The notes beneath the pieces were generated by a model. That model had not been told where the DNA came from. It made no database searches and was given only the letters and a program-made list of their open reading frames with translations. Source: Morella rubra (Eukaryota; Streptophyta; Magnoliopsida; Fagales; Myricaceae). From it: a stretch of DNA of 64,000 nucleotides. The position numbers and the translations under genes are program-made. Each line of letters starts with the position of its first letter. The stretch's first letter is position 1. The stretch spans positions 20,409,915 through 20,473,914 of the forward strand of contig CM025852.1 of NCBI GenBank assembly GCA_003952965.2, given 5' to 3'. Below, one piece after another: positions 1 through 12,035 of the stretch.

Positions 1-617
1 CCACCTACCAAACATTAGCTTTCCTTTCAGAATCTTATCTTTTGCACTCTATTGAGCTTACTTGCACTTCATTATTGATTTTGAGAACTTATTCACTTGA
101 GCTTTTCAATTCAGCTTAGAGATCCATTCATTGTAATTCCTTTATATCATCTTTTGGAAAATACTTGAGTGTTGGGTAAACACTTGTCCAACTTGTGAGA
201 GTAGAAGAAATCCCTTGGTTTTGAGATTTGTGAGAGAGTTGAAGCGTGAGCTCAAAAAACACTTTGTAAAAGTTCCTTACACCGGAGAGCTAAGGTGTAT
301 TTCCATTTGGAGAATAGTGAAGGAAACCCAAGGAAGTCAATAGCCTTAGGGGTGGACGTAAGCAAGTGTTGGCCGAACCACCTAAATTTACAGTGTCGTC
401 TCTCTAACTCTATCTCTTTTCCTTTTCAGTACATATTCCTACTTGTGGAGATTTATGCTTTACCATTTATTGCTTATAATTAGCATAGCATTAAACACAT
501 TCAGATCAGTAGTCTTATTTGTTGAAGAGGGGTAGCTTTCAGATCTGCATTTTTATAAAAAAGTGATAAGTTTTGATAAACTCAATTCACCCCCCCTTGG
601 GTTGTTTTTTAGACTCA
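1..617 (+). repeat. LTR of copia family B, 3' part (5' end outside window)
   Basis: This matches the reverse complement of the 3' part of the LTR at 7122-8792: the same block on lost-and-regained TATA-downstream sequence, and the polypyrimidine stretch near 585-603 before TTGGGTTGTT. The end is placed at GACTCA (617), equivalent to the CTTTCA end of the flanked solo copy. The short ORF at 295-483 lies inside the LTR and is not a gene. No recognisable internal region or primer-binding site follows, so this may be another solo LTR, but its left end and target duplication are outside the window. Confidence 0.7.
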
Positions 618-2733
618 TAGAAACCAAGTAGGAATGGTCGGATCTCCTTTAGCAATATCCTGCTTCATCAATCTTTCACCAGAGGGAAGTAGTAATTCTC
701 TCAAACTCTTATCTAAGAACATAAGGTGTACGACATATAGAGAGAGAATGAAATAACAAAGGGCTCTAGAGAGAATATAAGTGTGTAAGGCAATTTCAAT
801 GTACGTAGCCAAATGTTTGAGGCTTAAAAATAGGTTTATATGGTGTTTTGAGAAGGGTAGAATGGTATAATGGGTTAAATAAAAGGTTGGGGTGGAGTTT
901 CTAGACTAAAAATAAAATCTATTAGAAATTCCATCAGGCTAACCTCAGTCTAACCATAAGCTAACCCTACCACCAGAAAAGCTCCAAAACTTCCTGCAGA
1001 ATGCTCCAACCTTCCATTTGTTTAGAAACCTTCTAGAAACTAGGTGTGTTCAACCGATTCGGCAACCGGTAGAGCTCTGGCTCCGATTCCAGCAAGCTGA
1101 GGTCCGTAGCTTCTAGAAACAAGAATCGGAGGTCACTTTGGAGACTTCTTGGAGGCATGATTTTTTTTTCCTTTAATATTTAAACGACGTTATTCCATTT
1201 AAAATAGAACGAAGTCGTTTAGTTGTTTTTAATAAAAAAAAAAATGAAACCATTGATCAAAACATTTTGATCCAGGGTTTTTGAAAAAAAAAAACCCTAA
1301 ATCTCCTATCTCCCTCTCGGCCCTCTCCTAAGTCTCCTTCATGTTCACTCAGAACTTCATCTCTCTATTCAATGATCTCTTACTCTTTCTCTCTCTCTCT
1401 TCTCTTACTCTCTCTCTCTCTCGCTGTCTAAGCTCTCTCTAGCGTCGCTACTCTGTCTTCTCCAGTGCCGCATGGCAACCTCCAAAACACTGATCTCTCT
1501 GTCTGTCTCTCTCTTTATGCCTCTCTCTCTCTCTCTATGTCTCTCGATTGAATGTTGTGAATTTGTGAATCTCTTAATTGTGAATTTGTGAATATGTTGA
1601 TGCCGAATCTTCAAATGCACTTGTCAGTTTGTGAATCTGTTAATTTAAATTTGTGAATCTGTTTGTTGTTTACTAGTGTTTTGATAATGTGATATCCCCA
1701 ATCTTTTTGAGCTGCTTTTGAAACTCTTGTGCTAAGATTTTTCATTTAATATTCTTACTATTTGTGTTCTTTTCCTTAGCATTTGCTTTATTTTAATTGC
1801 TTATAGAATTTCTTTCCTTTAATTTTTAATCTTTGAATTACAATCACTATTTTTATTGCAATCCATGTGTTTAAATTGTTTAATTGACTTGATTTTTATT
1901 TCATTTAAGGTTTTAGATTAATTTGATTCAACTTTCATATATGTGACCGAATTTCCCTTTCTTGTTTAAATATTTTATTTTCAGCCTTTGCTTTAATAAT
2001 TTATCATTTCTTATATTATTGTGATGTAAATGATCTAATTTGATTTTTATTTTCAGTATTTGATTTTCTTTGAGCTTAATTATTTTAAAATGCTTGTTTA
2101 ATTTCAATTAGGTTTAAGGTTGTTGAATTATGGACTTGGGCCTATGGAAATAAGTTTGGTCGAAGCCCATTAGTGCATGGAAGCCCAAAACCCACCCAAG
2201 CCCCTCTAAACACTCTTGGTCGGATAATTTAGTGAAGATTCGATTAACCTAGTGAAGATTTTACAAATCTATCTTGTTGGCCATGTGTCAAAAACTCTTT
2301 CACCTATGTGTATAGATTCAATGAATTTCATTAAGTTCTTGTCTTCATAATAATCATTATGTCCCTATAAATATAGCATGCCCTTAATTAATTATCTAGA
2401 ATAAAGACAAAAAAATGAGGTGTAGTGAAAGAGAACAAGTGACTCACGGCAATGCTTATTGCCATGAGTCAAGAGAGAGAAAAAGGGGAGGGAGAGAAGA
2501 GAATGAAGAGAAAATTTATGAGGAAAGAGAGAGAAGAGAGAGGAAAGAGGAGAGAGAAAAGAGAAGAGTTATGAAGAGAGATTAGGCCATTTAAGGCCTT
2601 TGCAAACAAAGGGGAGGCACTTTGTGCCCCTTTGATGGCCATGAGAGAGAGAGAGATATTGAAGAAAGAGGAGAGAAAAAAAGGGAAAAAAGGGAGGATC
2701 GGCCAAGAAAAGAGAGGAAAAGGAAGAGAAAGA
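618..2733. other. Unassigned non-coding stretch with pyrimidine- and purine-rich tracts
   Basis: No convincing gene is seen. 1290-1560 is rich in CT repeats and resembles a 5' leader with microsatellites. 2100-2240 has the GGCCC/GGGCC-rich composition common in plant transposon flanks. 2400-2733 is a long GA-rich purine tract. A minus-strand ORF at 615-812 ends in a plausible peptide but has no recognised domain. A near-perfect hairpin lies at 2440-2471. Confidence 0.5.
2440..2471. repeat. 14-bp inverted repeat with 4-nt loop
   Basis: The arms read TGACTCACGGCAAT and ATTGCCATGAGTCA around GCTT, with a single mismatch. Each arm carries TGACTCA, the core bound by GCN4-type bZIP factors. It sits at the start of the purine tract. 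Function is unknown; it could be a hairpin in a transcript or a relic of a transposon end. Confidence 0.6.
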
Positions 2734-2990
2734 CACTACAAAAAAAATGACCTTTAGCAGCGGTTTCGGACCACTGCTAAAGGACAAAAAACCGCTGCTA
2801 TAGCTCCGTCGCAATAGATCAATAGTAGCGGTTTGCGCGACCGCTGGTGAAGATTGGATCTATAGCAGCGGTCGAGACCGCCACTATAGACCCGAACCGC
2901 AATTGTAACCTTTTTTTCGCAGTGTGTCAAGAAACACCGCTACAATGCTGCTATAGGTCAGCTCTTTTTTTTTTTGGGTATGTGCCAACA
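2734..2990 (+). mobile_element. CACTA-type transposon end with subterminal repeats
   Basis: The segment begins CACTACAAAAAAA, the usual terminal inverted repeat of plant CACTA elements. It is followed by a dense set of short repeats in both orientations built on TAGCAGCGGT and its complement ACCGCTGCTA, as expected for transposase-binding subterminal repeats. The motif differs from the GTCCGCAC motif of the complete CACTA at 22412, so this is another family. No matching TTGTAGTG end was found to the right before 6334, so the element is truncated, or its other end was lost at the duplication breakpoint. Confidence 0.65.
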
Positions 2991-3406
2991 TTTTTAAAAT
3001 GCCACCAATTTTTTCCTATATTTTCCTATACATGCTTTTTTAATCGTAATACAAATTTATTTTAATAATCATAATTCATTGGATGTAAAAACTTAAAGAA
3101 CAAGGATAATAAAAACAAAATATACTTCATCATTGATTAATAATATTTTACAACAAACACAAGAAACTCTACAAATAATCTAAAAAGTAACAAATTTCTA
3201 ATATAAAATAACAATAAGCAAGGACCAACTAAAATATTCAAATACAACACAATAAGGAAGGACCAATTAAAATCTTCCTCCTTTGACACATCAACGTCCT
3301 AGTGAATTCCCAAGCAGCCCTAAATGTATCAAAATGAGGAAGAGATTAGTTAACCTCACTAGGAAGCAATATAGAATATGATAATGGAAAATGCTTAACA
3401 ATAAAT

Positions 3407-4474
3407 TGTTAGCTTTTGTTCACAATCAATATTTCGATGATTTCAATAAATGGATTAATTTTCAAAATGGACATCTTCAAAGAGCCAAAGACAAGAAGAT
3501 TAAAGATCAAGAAGATGCAAGGAGCTCAAAAGTGAAGATTCAAGACCATAGGGTATAACCTTGTAACTCTTAGTTTCACTTTTGACAAGGATTTGAATCA
3601 CACACTTGCATATTTTTCAAACCGTGCATAATCTTCTTATCACATGTTTGAGCTTTAAATGTTTTCATCCCTATATAAACTCCTAAGCCTTGGTTATACT
3701 TTTGGAAAATTGGTTTTTGAAGTGGGATTTCAAAACGTCAAAAATAGGTTTTTTAATTGTAGCGGTCTATGAAAATGATTTATAGCGGTCAACGCTACAT
3801 GAAGCAATGATGAGATAAAATTTGACAGCATTCAAATTTTATGACCGTTGAGCAACGGCTAGTTGAAGCGGTCGACCGGTACAACCGTAAAATTATCAAA
3901 TCGACCCCTAACGGCTATAAACGGCTAGTTTTTTGTAGCCTATAAAAAGACCTTCCTATTGTCTCTAAAAAGAGAGCGACCACATATCATTTTATATAGC
4001 TTGAGAAATATCTTAAAACATATTTCTCATATTATTATTACATATCATTGTGTGAATCAATTTTCATATCCACTCTCTTGTAAACATACATTCCTTTAGG
4101 TTGTTCACACTCAAGCTGCTTACTTTATCTTGTCTGAATCAGAGAGGCTTGTGAGAGAGTTTGTTCTTGAGGTGAGTGAGGTTGCTCACTAAAGAAGAAG
4201 CTTGTATATCTCCTCACTTGTGTTCTCTAGCACCCGGAAGCACACTAAAGATAGTAAACCTCAAGGCTAGGTCTTGCTGGATGTAGGCTCTAAAAATCTA
4301 TGTTTGCTTCTCTAAACCCTACTCTTTACATTTAGCACTTATTTACTTGTTGCATCAATATACTTGTGCTAAATTAGTCTTTAGTTTGTAAACACAACTT
4401 TAGGGTTAAAAGCGAAAAAGTTTAAAAACCCAATTCACCCTCCCTCTTGGGTTGCCTTAATCCTAGGATTTACA
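3407..4474 (+). mobile_element. Solo LTR, family A (target duplication TAAAT)
   Basis: The 1,068-bp segment starts TGTTAGCTTTTG, ends GGATTTACA and is flanked on both sides by TAAAT (3402-3406 and 4475-4479). It resembles, in reverse, the LTRs at 9658-10917 and 40521-41772. A polypyrimidine run followed by TTGGGTTGCC lies near the 3' end. With no internal region between LTRs, this is the product of LTR-LTR recombination. It interrupts the older gene-fragment region. Confidence 0.9.
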
Positions 4475-5819
4475 TAAATGACAGAAAATAGTCTATCAGA
4501 ATAATAGGGCCAACAATGGGATTGATAGCAAGATGCACACGTATGTGAATGGATATATGTATGTACATATTGCTATAACCTATGTGGATAAAATAAAGCA
4601 AAAACTGATGATGAATTACCAGAACTAGCTGCATCAATGCTATCTAGCTCATTGTCACCAAGTACACTGAAAACCAACAAAGGGAAGAGATCACTAAACT
4701 TTGCATCTAAGAATTAACAGAAGCCATGGTATTTAGTACAAGCCTAAAAGGAAACGCTGATTCCACATAGTTTACAAATATGCTTTGACCTGAATTATAA
4801 TCAATGTCAAGAGTTGAAAAAGTTATGTCAAGGCATCAACCTTTTCCCTCTAAAATGCAAGTACCTCCATCATTCATTTTCCCCCCTCAAGCACTGCAAA
4901 ACATTTCTTTATCCACAATAAAAACAAAACAAAAACTACTTTCAAGGGATGCACCTTATGTTCCATTCATTGTCAGCATGAAGTGCCCCTTCTGTAGCAG
5001 GCAAGTCTTCAGCTTCCATTTTTGCTCTAAGTGCAGCATCCTTTGCTGGCATTGCAAGAATTTACTCTTTCTGCAAATAAAACTTGTCATTTCCACAAGC
5101 AGTTAAAGTATGGAGAAACCTACCAAGTATGGAGACGTGAAGACCTACCAAATATGGAGAAACGTTTCCAAACTTGTGGTAAATCATAATGAAAAAAACG
5201 TGCAAACTTGCTATTGACTAGAAGAGCATTTGATAGATTGTGGGAAAAGACAATTTCATTTTGTTTTTTTATATGTAGACAGTTGGAAAAGGATAAGTTA
5301 TACCATGTTGGTAGGTAAAGACGCAGCACAAACCCCTTCATGCTTCAGTGTACGTTCATCCACCCCTAATGCCACAACCTAAACCAAAAGGAGGGATGGG
5401 GGATAAAACTTTCCAACTGCACATAGCATCTTAAAACTTTTGAACCAAACGGAGTGATGTTACCTATGCATCCAGCAACAGCAGATTTCTACTATTCCCC
5501 TATAAATTAAAAATAGCCTAATGCTTAAGATAAAACTAATACTTGAGAACTCCCTTATGTGGAAAAATGTTTTGTAAAGGCAAACTGCACCAGATGCAGA
5601 ACAAACAAACAAATAAGCCAATTTTTAACAAAATGAATAATCATATACACATACACGTACAAACTTTCAAAACTCTGCTTTTAATTATATTTCTCTAAAA
5701 TCTTCCGGATCAAATATGAATTAGTTTTTTTGTTTGAAATATCCTATAGTCAATGACAAGAACAACCTCAAAGTGATTTTTAAATTGTAGCTATTGGTGA
5801 GCTCGAGCACTAGCTAATC

Positions 5820-6080
5820 ACATTCACAAATCAATGAAATCACAATCAACAATTAGCAGAGAGAGAGAGGCTGAAGTGAGAGAGGGATACCTGCTGCCCT
5901 GCAAGAGAACCAGAGCACGGCGGACCGGCAGCAATGAGCAATTCGACGCTGGGCAGCTGAGAGAGAGAGCCCAGAGAGAGAAAGAAAGGCTAGTGGGTAC
6001 TGAGAGAGAGAGAGAGAGACAGGCCAGTTGCCGTGGGCTGCTGGTCACCGGAGGAGGAGCTGAGAGGGAGTGAGAGAGAG
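5820..6080. repeat. GA/CT-rich microsatellite tract
   Basis: The tract contains imperfect GAGA runs, the longest near 6003-6020. ORFs on both strands here are by-products of the low-complexity sequence. On the minus strand it may be the leader exon of the gene fragments described at 2991-6110. Confidence 0.6.
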
Positions 6081-6110
6081 GCTGAGAGCCAGGGAAGGGG
6101 AGTGATAAAG

Positions 6111-6334
6111 TGAGAGATTTTTCAAAGGGCAGACTTAGAGAGAGTAGACACTAGTTAGGCGCTCTATTGATGAATTATCTAACACAATGTTTTTATGACG
6201 AACACCCTGCGTTGATGAAAGGTTTCTTAGGTAAACCGATCGCGGCTAATGATGGATTTTATGGTTGAAATGGCAAGATCAAGGCCATGGAAATGAAGCC
6301 AAGAGGGCTTGAGATGAAGTTTTGAGGCAAAATG
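6111..6334. other. Left flank of the tandem duplication
   Basis: Single-copy in this window; no gene is seen. Homology to unit 2 starts at TTCATGCATG (6335), whose counterpart at 37309 has a completely different left flank. Confidence 0.5.
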
Positions 6335-7121
6335 TTCATGCATGTGTTGTTTTGATTATTTTGAAGGAAGCTATGAAGTTATTCATGATTTTTGTTGCTG
6401 GTCTATATTTTAATGCATGTTGTAATTATATTGTTCCATGTATGATGACTTAAATCATTAGATTTAAGGATTATAGCACATGAAATCACATGAAATGGAA
6501 AAATTAGGACTTTTTAGTGATAAACCCTTGCTGTCCAAAACGTGGATTTTTTGCATGAAAATTGGTGGACATGTAGTATCGGCTCACAGTAGGTCCTAGT
6601 AAAAATTTCAGCTCAAGCGGAGGTCGGTAAAGGTTGAAAATGCCCCTGGAGGTCTCTAAGGGTAGTTTTGGCATTTCACACAAAACATTAGGGCAAAAAG
6701 GTCTGAACGGGGAAAATGACTTATGGCTGTGTAGAGAACTAAAAATAGATGGGGAAGCCCAAATTTGAGCTCAAACCAAGTAGATTTAGGGCTCAAATCA
6801 CAAAGCCCGTTTTAGGGCCTAAATGGACTTTAGGCCCAATAACTCCAAACAAGCCCAGTAATCCTTGAAACCTTGGGGATAGACCCAATATGGTCTAATG
6901 AGGCCCAAGAGGCCCTCAATCATGGATTTTAGTGAAGATTTGATATTGCTTAATAATTTACATGATTAATTCATTATTAAGCCAAATTAAAAGAAAAAGG
7001 TTATTAATTCTTATCGAATGAAGGACATTCAATATTAACCTTCGTCCTAAATTATATTAATTAGAATATAAATAGTATGTAATTAGTATGGACTAATAGT
7101 TCTTTTCCTCTTTACTGTTCT
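6335..7121 (-). mobile_element. Internal region of a family A LTR element, left part
   Basis: No coding domains are seen. With the nested solo LTR (7122-8792) and one copy of GTTCT removed, this joins directly to 8798-9657, which abuts the family A LTR at 9658. I therefore take it as non-coding internal sequence of that element, read on the minus strand. The matching sequence of unit 2 is 37309-38092. Confidence 0.45.
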
Positions 7122-8792
7122 TGAAAGTTTAAATAACAACCCAAGAAGGGGGGTGAATTGGGCTTTAATAAATTTTCAATCCTTTTTGAAAATAATTTGA
7201 GCAGTATAACAGTAAAGCATAGAACACAAGGGGCAGTGATATGAGCGTGAAAAATAAGAGATAGAGTTAGAGAGATGACACCGTATTTTTAAGATGGTTC
7301 GCCCAACTCTTGCCTACGTCCACCCCCAAGGCTATTTACTTCCTTGGGCTTCCTTCACTATTCTTCAAATAGTAAATACACCTTAGCTTCCGGGGTGCTA
7401 AGGAACCTTTACAAAGCGTTTTGCGAGCTCACGCTTCAAACTCTCACAAATCCCAAAACCCAAGGGATTTCTTCTACCCACACGAGTAGGACAAGTGTTT
7501 ACCCAACACTCAAGTGTTTACAAAGAATGGGTACAAATGGAATGTCAACGATTTGGCTCTTAAAGACGTATGAAGCAAGTGGAAAGTACAAAGGTGCACA
7601 CGAGGACAAGAGTATGTAGAAAGCTGAAGTTTAGCAGGGGAATAACAAGCTTTCTCAGTATGAGTAGTCTTCTCTCTTCTTCAAAGCACTTTCTCTCTCT
7701 AGAAGTTAGGTCGTAGAGTAATTGCAAATTTGAATCACCGGAGAGTTGTTTTCTTCTTTTCTTCTTCTTCTATTTATACCACTTTTGACTTCAACGGTCA
7801 TCTGGGATTTTAAAAGAGTCGTTGGAGGGGAGCTTTCAACATTCCAGGATTTCAGCAAAAAATTGTGGTATGTGTCGCTCATAATCAGCATGAGTTGATC
7901 TGGAAGACTCTCGGAAGTGCAATGTCCGACGTCTCTTCATTATCCCGAGGTCCCCCTTTACTAGCCTAGGTAGACTACAATGTGTACATCTCATCATTAA
8001 GCCGAGGTCCCCTTTACTGACCGAGGTATCTATCCCGGTTACTTTCCAAGCTCCATTTGTATTACCGACTATTCAGAGGTGCTCCGAGGTGTGCTTTCCT
8101 ATTACCATTTCCGAGCTCCGAGGTGTCCCTGAGGTGTTCCCAATGTGCTCCGAGCTTTTCCCTTATGATTTTCGAGGACCATCTCTAATTCTGACCATCT
8201 CGAGGTGCTCCCGAGATGTCTGCTTTTCTACTTTCATTTCCGAGGAGTTCCAAGCTTTTCCATTATAATTTTGAAGTGCTCATTCCAAACATCCCGAGGT
8301 CCATACATTTTCCCGACGTTCCCACAACATCCCGAGATGTCCATACACTTTCCCGACCTTTCCACAAACATTCCGAGATACTGATACAATATCCCGAGGT
8401 CCCCATTACTATCTCCGAGGTGTCTCAGTGCAATGTGTTGACAAGATTTGATCTGAAGTTGTTCTCTCGGGAAGACAGTGCAATGTGTCGACACTAGTCT
8501 TCAATGTGTCAACACATAAGTGCTAGAGAGGTTTTTCAGCAACTTCGAAAGTGTTGTTTTCACTCCAATTCATCTTTAAACACCTACAATATGAAAAATT
8601 GATTTTATCAACTTGTGTAATGGTGTTCAAGTGCACTTAGAAATATTTTTGTGAGATAACCTCAATCCTTTAAAAATATATCTTAGAAAATAGTGGATTG
8701 ACAATGTAAAATCTAAAAGTCTTCAAAACTTAGAATTTTTGTTATCATCAAAATCAATTATGGATTGTTTGCAAAACAACCTTGGGCTAACA
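7122..8792 (-). mobile_element. Solo LTR, copia family B (target duplication GTTCT)
   Basis: On the minus strand the 1,671-bp LTR starts TGTTAGCCCAAGG and ends CTTTCA. GTTCT flanks it at 7117-7121 and 8793-8797. Its start matches the 5' LTR of the SIRE-like copia element at 34039, and its 3' part matches 1-617. The U3 part carries repeated ACCTCGGG boxes (about 7940-8410) and three copies of the palindrome-based motif around TGTCGACA or TGTCAACA (near 8428, 8478 and 8503). ORFs inside it are spurious. Confidence 0.9.
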
Positions 8793-8797
8793 GTTCT

Positions 8798-9657
8798 ATT
8801 AAAGTTCAAATGCATTCTTGTGCTATGTCTTTACATAAAAATGTGAAAGTGCATATGCGCATTTTATGATCTACTTATGTGAATTATGAATCTGTTTTGC
8901 TTATGAAATGTCAACTGCATTGTTAGTTTGCTATGTGCATTCCAATGATCTTCTTTGGTGAATTATTTGTCAGTGTTGCATGTGATAAGTCATGCTGCAT
9001 CAACATATCATGGTATGAGGATACTATTGACCGAAATGACCGGAATGAAACTCATACCCAGAGGTGGTCCTAAGATTCAGGGTGACAGTACCATTCACAG
9101 TAGGATAGTGCAAGCCACCATAAGAGGATGGTGGTTGGTAAGGACAACTCGATTGGACTGAAAAAAGAAAGAAAGTGAAATGACCGGGAAACGGATACAT
9201 TCATTATGCATTACATCACTCATATCGCATTAATTGATTTGTTACTAATATTGCTTTATGGTTAACAAATTCACTATGTCCTCTAATCTCTGTTTTATAT
9301 GATGAACATGTCATGTTTCACTATTTCCCCCTCATAGGACTCCCCCCCTTTTATTGTTTATGTATGTGTGTGGACCTGTCAGATGGAGTCAGAATTCTAC
9401 CATGCAATTCGAATAGCGAATTGCAGAGGATCTCAATCCACAACCACTAATGACTTGTAAATTCTTGTCCTTTTGTTGCATTAGACTTCTAGGTGGGTTG
9501 GTACCCGCTACATGGAAAATGGAGATAGATCCTTATGTCCTAGTTTTTAAGGTCTGGACGTACGTCACAATATACATTAGAGGTATACGTGGGATACGAA
9601 CCCAAAAGGTACCTTGAAGGTCCATCTATGCCCCCACTTCCTCGTATTGATGCCAAT
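8798..9657 (-). mobile_element. Internal region of the family A LTR element, right part, with primer-binding-like site
   Basis: On the minus strand the LTR end TTACA is followed by ATTGGCATCAATACG, which resembles a degenerate initiator-Met primer-binding site (TGGTATCAGAGC). No gag or pol domain is recognisable. About 9380-9500 differs from unit 2, where roughly 100 bp is replaced by a shorter unrelated stretch near 40350-40390. Confidence 0.45.
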
Positions 9658-10917
9658 TGTAATTCCAAGGATTAAGGCAACCTAAGAGCGGGGGTGAATT
9701 GGTTTCCAAACTTTTTTACTTTTAACCCTCAAAGTCGTGTTTGCAAAGTAAAGACTATTTAGCACAAGTATATTGATGTGATAAGTAAATAAGTGCTAAA
9801 AATAGAGAGTAGGATTAGAGAAGCAAACGCGAGAATTTTTGGGTGGTTCAGCAAACTCCGCCTACATCCAATCTCAAGCTTTTTTTTCAAGCCTTGAGGT
9901 TTTCTCTCTATCTTCTAAATGGTGTACACTCTAGCTTCCGGGTGCTAGAGAACTTTACAAGTGTTTTTCCAAGCTTAACACTCACAACCCAAGTATTTTT
10001 TCGGGCGTACCACTCACAACCTAAGAAGCTTGAGATATACCCTCTCTAAACTTTTGCTTTAGTGAACAACCTCACTAAAGGAATCACTTTTCTTAAATAT
10101 AGAAGATACAAGAATTAAACTCTCTCAAAGAGTGGATAAGAAAATGGAAAGCTCTATCTCTTTTGATTCACACAATGACAAGGATGTGAAAATGTAATTT
10201 GTGTGAATGATATGAGAAATATGAAATAAGAAGGTTTAAGATCTTTCTCAAGCTATAGAAATGATATGTGGTCATTCTCTCTTGTTTTGAGACCTTAGGA
10301 AGGTCTTTATATAGGCCACATATCTAAACTAGTTGTTTTTAGCCGTTGGGGGTCGATCTAACAATTTTACTGTTGTACTGATCAACCATTTCAACTAGCC
10401 ATTGCCCAACAGTCATAAAATTTGAATGTAGTCAAATTTTTATCCTACGCACCCGGTCAACACTTACAGTGCATTTTCATCATTCGCTATAGCCGATCGA
10501 CTGCTTCAGATCATTTTCATCAACCTCTACAATTAAAAAAGCCCGTTTTTTACATTTTTGAATTCCCAATTTCAAAAACCAACTTCCCAAATGTATAACT
10601 AAGGCTTGAAAGTTTATATAGGGATGATTTGAAAACATTTAAAGGTTATTTTGGTTGTGAAACTTGTGATAAGAAGATTATGCATGGTTTGAAAGATATG
10701 CAAGTGTATGATTCAAATCCTTGTCAAAAGTGAAACTAAGAATTACAAATTATACCCTATGGTCTTGAATCTTCACTTTTGAGCTCCTTGCATCTTCTTG
10801 ATCTTCAATCTTCTTGTCTTTGGCTCTTTAATAAAAACGTCTTTGAATATGTTCATTTTGTAAACTTAATCTATTTATTGAAATCATCAAAATATCGATT
10901 GTGAACAAAAGCTAATA
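9658..10917 (-). mobile_element. LTR, family A
   Basis: This is the reverse-oriented relative of the solo LTR at 3407-4474, with the same polypyrimidine box before TTGCCTTAATCC and the same TTACA end. The start has drifted from TGTTAGC to TATTAGC. No 5-bp target duplication is seen next to the two ends, and a primer-binding-like site abuts it, so it is probably the 5' LTR of a decayed element whose interior is 6335-9657. Confidence 0.75.
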
Positions 10918-11282
10918 CTCGGAAGGACTCTCTTTCTCTACGGGAACTATTAGGAACTAATTTATATATATATTCGACAGTGATATGTTATTTTGGGTTA
11001 CATCAAATTTATTTGGCTCATATTTGTTGATTCCTAAAGCTGTTTTTCATCTTCGATCTCACCAAACTCATCACGATTGTAAAAAAGTTTTTGTGTTACG
11101 TCTATGTGAAATAACAAAGGGTAGCTTGTTGATGAACTCATATTTATTTCCGCATGCCATTTGCCTTTCCTTGCAAATCGCATGCCTTTCAACTGAACTA
11201 TGCATGGCATTTACCCTGAGCTATCTTACCCTTCTCCTTTAATCGGATCCAATATGTGAACTTGCAAGTAAATGCTTCATCA
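10918..11282. other. Unassigned stretch
   Basis: No domain or gene model is supported. The plus-strand ORF at 10985-11242 lacks recognisable homology, and its counterpart in unit 2 has a different tail after several indels, which argues against coding constraint. Confidence 0.4.
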
Positions 11283-12035
11283 GAGGGCATTCCTCCCTCT
11301 CTCTAGACTTTATTTTTTCCTGCTTGAAAGAGTCCCCTCGCCCCCTTTCGCTCTTGGGTGATAGGTGGAGCTTTGCCTCCGCACACTCGCCCACTGTCCC
11401 CCATGGGCTGCTTCTCTTTCTATTTTTCCCTGAGCTAGTTTAACTTATTTTCCCTTAGTTTTTCCCTTGCCGTTTAGGTTGTCTTTTAATAGGATTATCT
11501 TTCACGGGTCCAAGCGATTTTTGTTGACTTTTCCGAAGCTCTGACTGACACGCACCTCAGACCTTCAGCGTCTCGTACGTGTTTGGCGGCTCAGTGCTAG
11601 TTTGTGATGCAGCTTCACGCGCCCCTTTGAGTGCAAGTGAATCTCATGCGCCTAGCACATTGGCGAGATCCACTTGTTGCGATTCCAAGTCTCCCTCTTC
11701 TGCCAACGTTGACATGGAAGTCTCCTTGAGGGAGTGGGATCGAGGTGCAAAGGCTTGCATCCTCTCTTCTGGCAACCGACTCCGCCTGCTTGATTTTTAA
11801 CTTGGATATGGATCTTAGATCCGTTTGTGGTTCTCTTGATTCTTTTGGGTGTCACAATCCCTTTGCTATATATGATATTTGATCATTTTTCTTTGATGTT
11901 TCGGGCTATATGCCCATTTGGTCCTGTAGCTAGCCCCTTGTGATCTTCGGGTTCTGGGCTTGCATTTTGTGATTTCTTCACTATTTGTATTTCCATTTCT
12001 TGTTAAATACTATGAGCATTTGCTTAGAAAAAAAA
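11283..12035 (+). mobile_element. Non-LTR retroposon (LINE-derived or SINE-like) with short A tail
   Basis: The element starts after TGCTTCATCA with a CT-rich leader and a box GAGTCCCCTCGCCCCC, and ends with an eight- to nine-base A run. Its leader is shared with the truncated copy at 18708-18840. A 17-bp near-repeat, AAGTAARTGCTTCATCA, occurs just before the start and just after the tail and may be the target duplication, though GCTTCATCA also precedes the other copy. The ORF at 11579-11800 has no known domain. An internally deleted LINE is the best explanation. Confidence 0.55.

Larger units (their letters stand above)
2991..6110 (-). pseudogene. Minus-strand gene fragments of unknown function, possibly carried by the CACTA-type element
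   Basis: Several pieces on the minus strand look like spliced exons. 5304-5378 has an AG acceptor and a GTATAA donor and reads in frame through VDERTLKHEG. About 4955-5072 reads MPAKDAALRAKMEAEDLP and ends at a GTGCAT donor. About 4620-4670 reads NELDSIDAASSG before a GTAATT donor. A CT-rich leader-like exon at about 5890-6060 ends at a GTATCC donor. A possible 3' exon lies near 3290-3325. A solo LTR (3407-4474) interrupts the set. The exons do not join into one certain frame (an in-frame TAA precedes the MPAK segment). I do not recognise the protein. The position right after a CACTA end suggests gene-fragment capture, but a decayed local gene is equally possible. Confidence 0.35.

Noticed and set aside
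1405..1620. ORFs in the CT-rich tract near 1.4-1.6 kb
   Set aside because: Low-complexity translation of microsatellite sequence (Arg/Glu or Ser/Leu repeats).
2421..2427. TGTAGTG as the right end of a CACTA element
   Set aside because: It is preceded by ATGAGG, not the T-rich terminal repeat, and no matching left end or subterminal repeats lie to its left.
11579..11800. Ser/Ala-rich 73-residue ORF in the retroposon
   Set aside because: No domain; it lies within a non-LTR element, and the alternative frame ORF on the minus strand is equally long.
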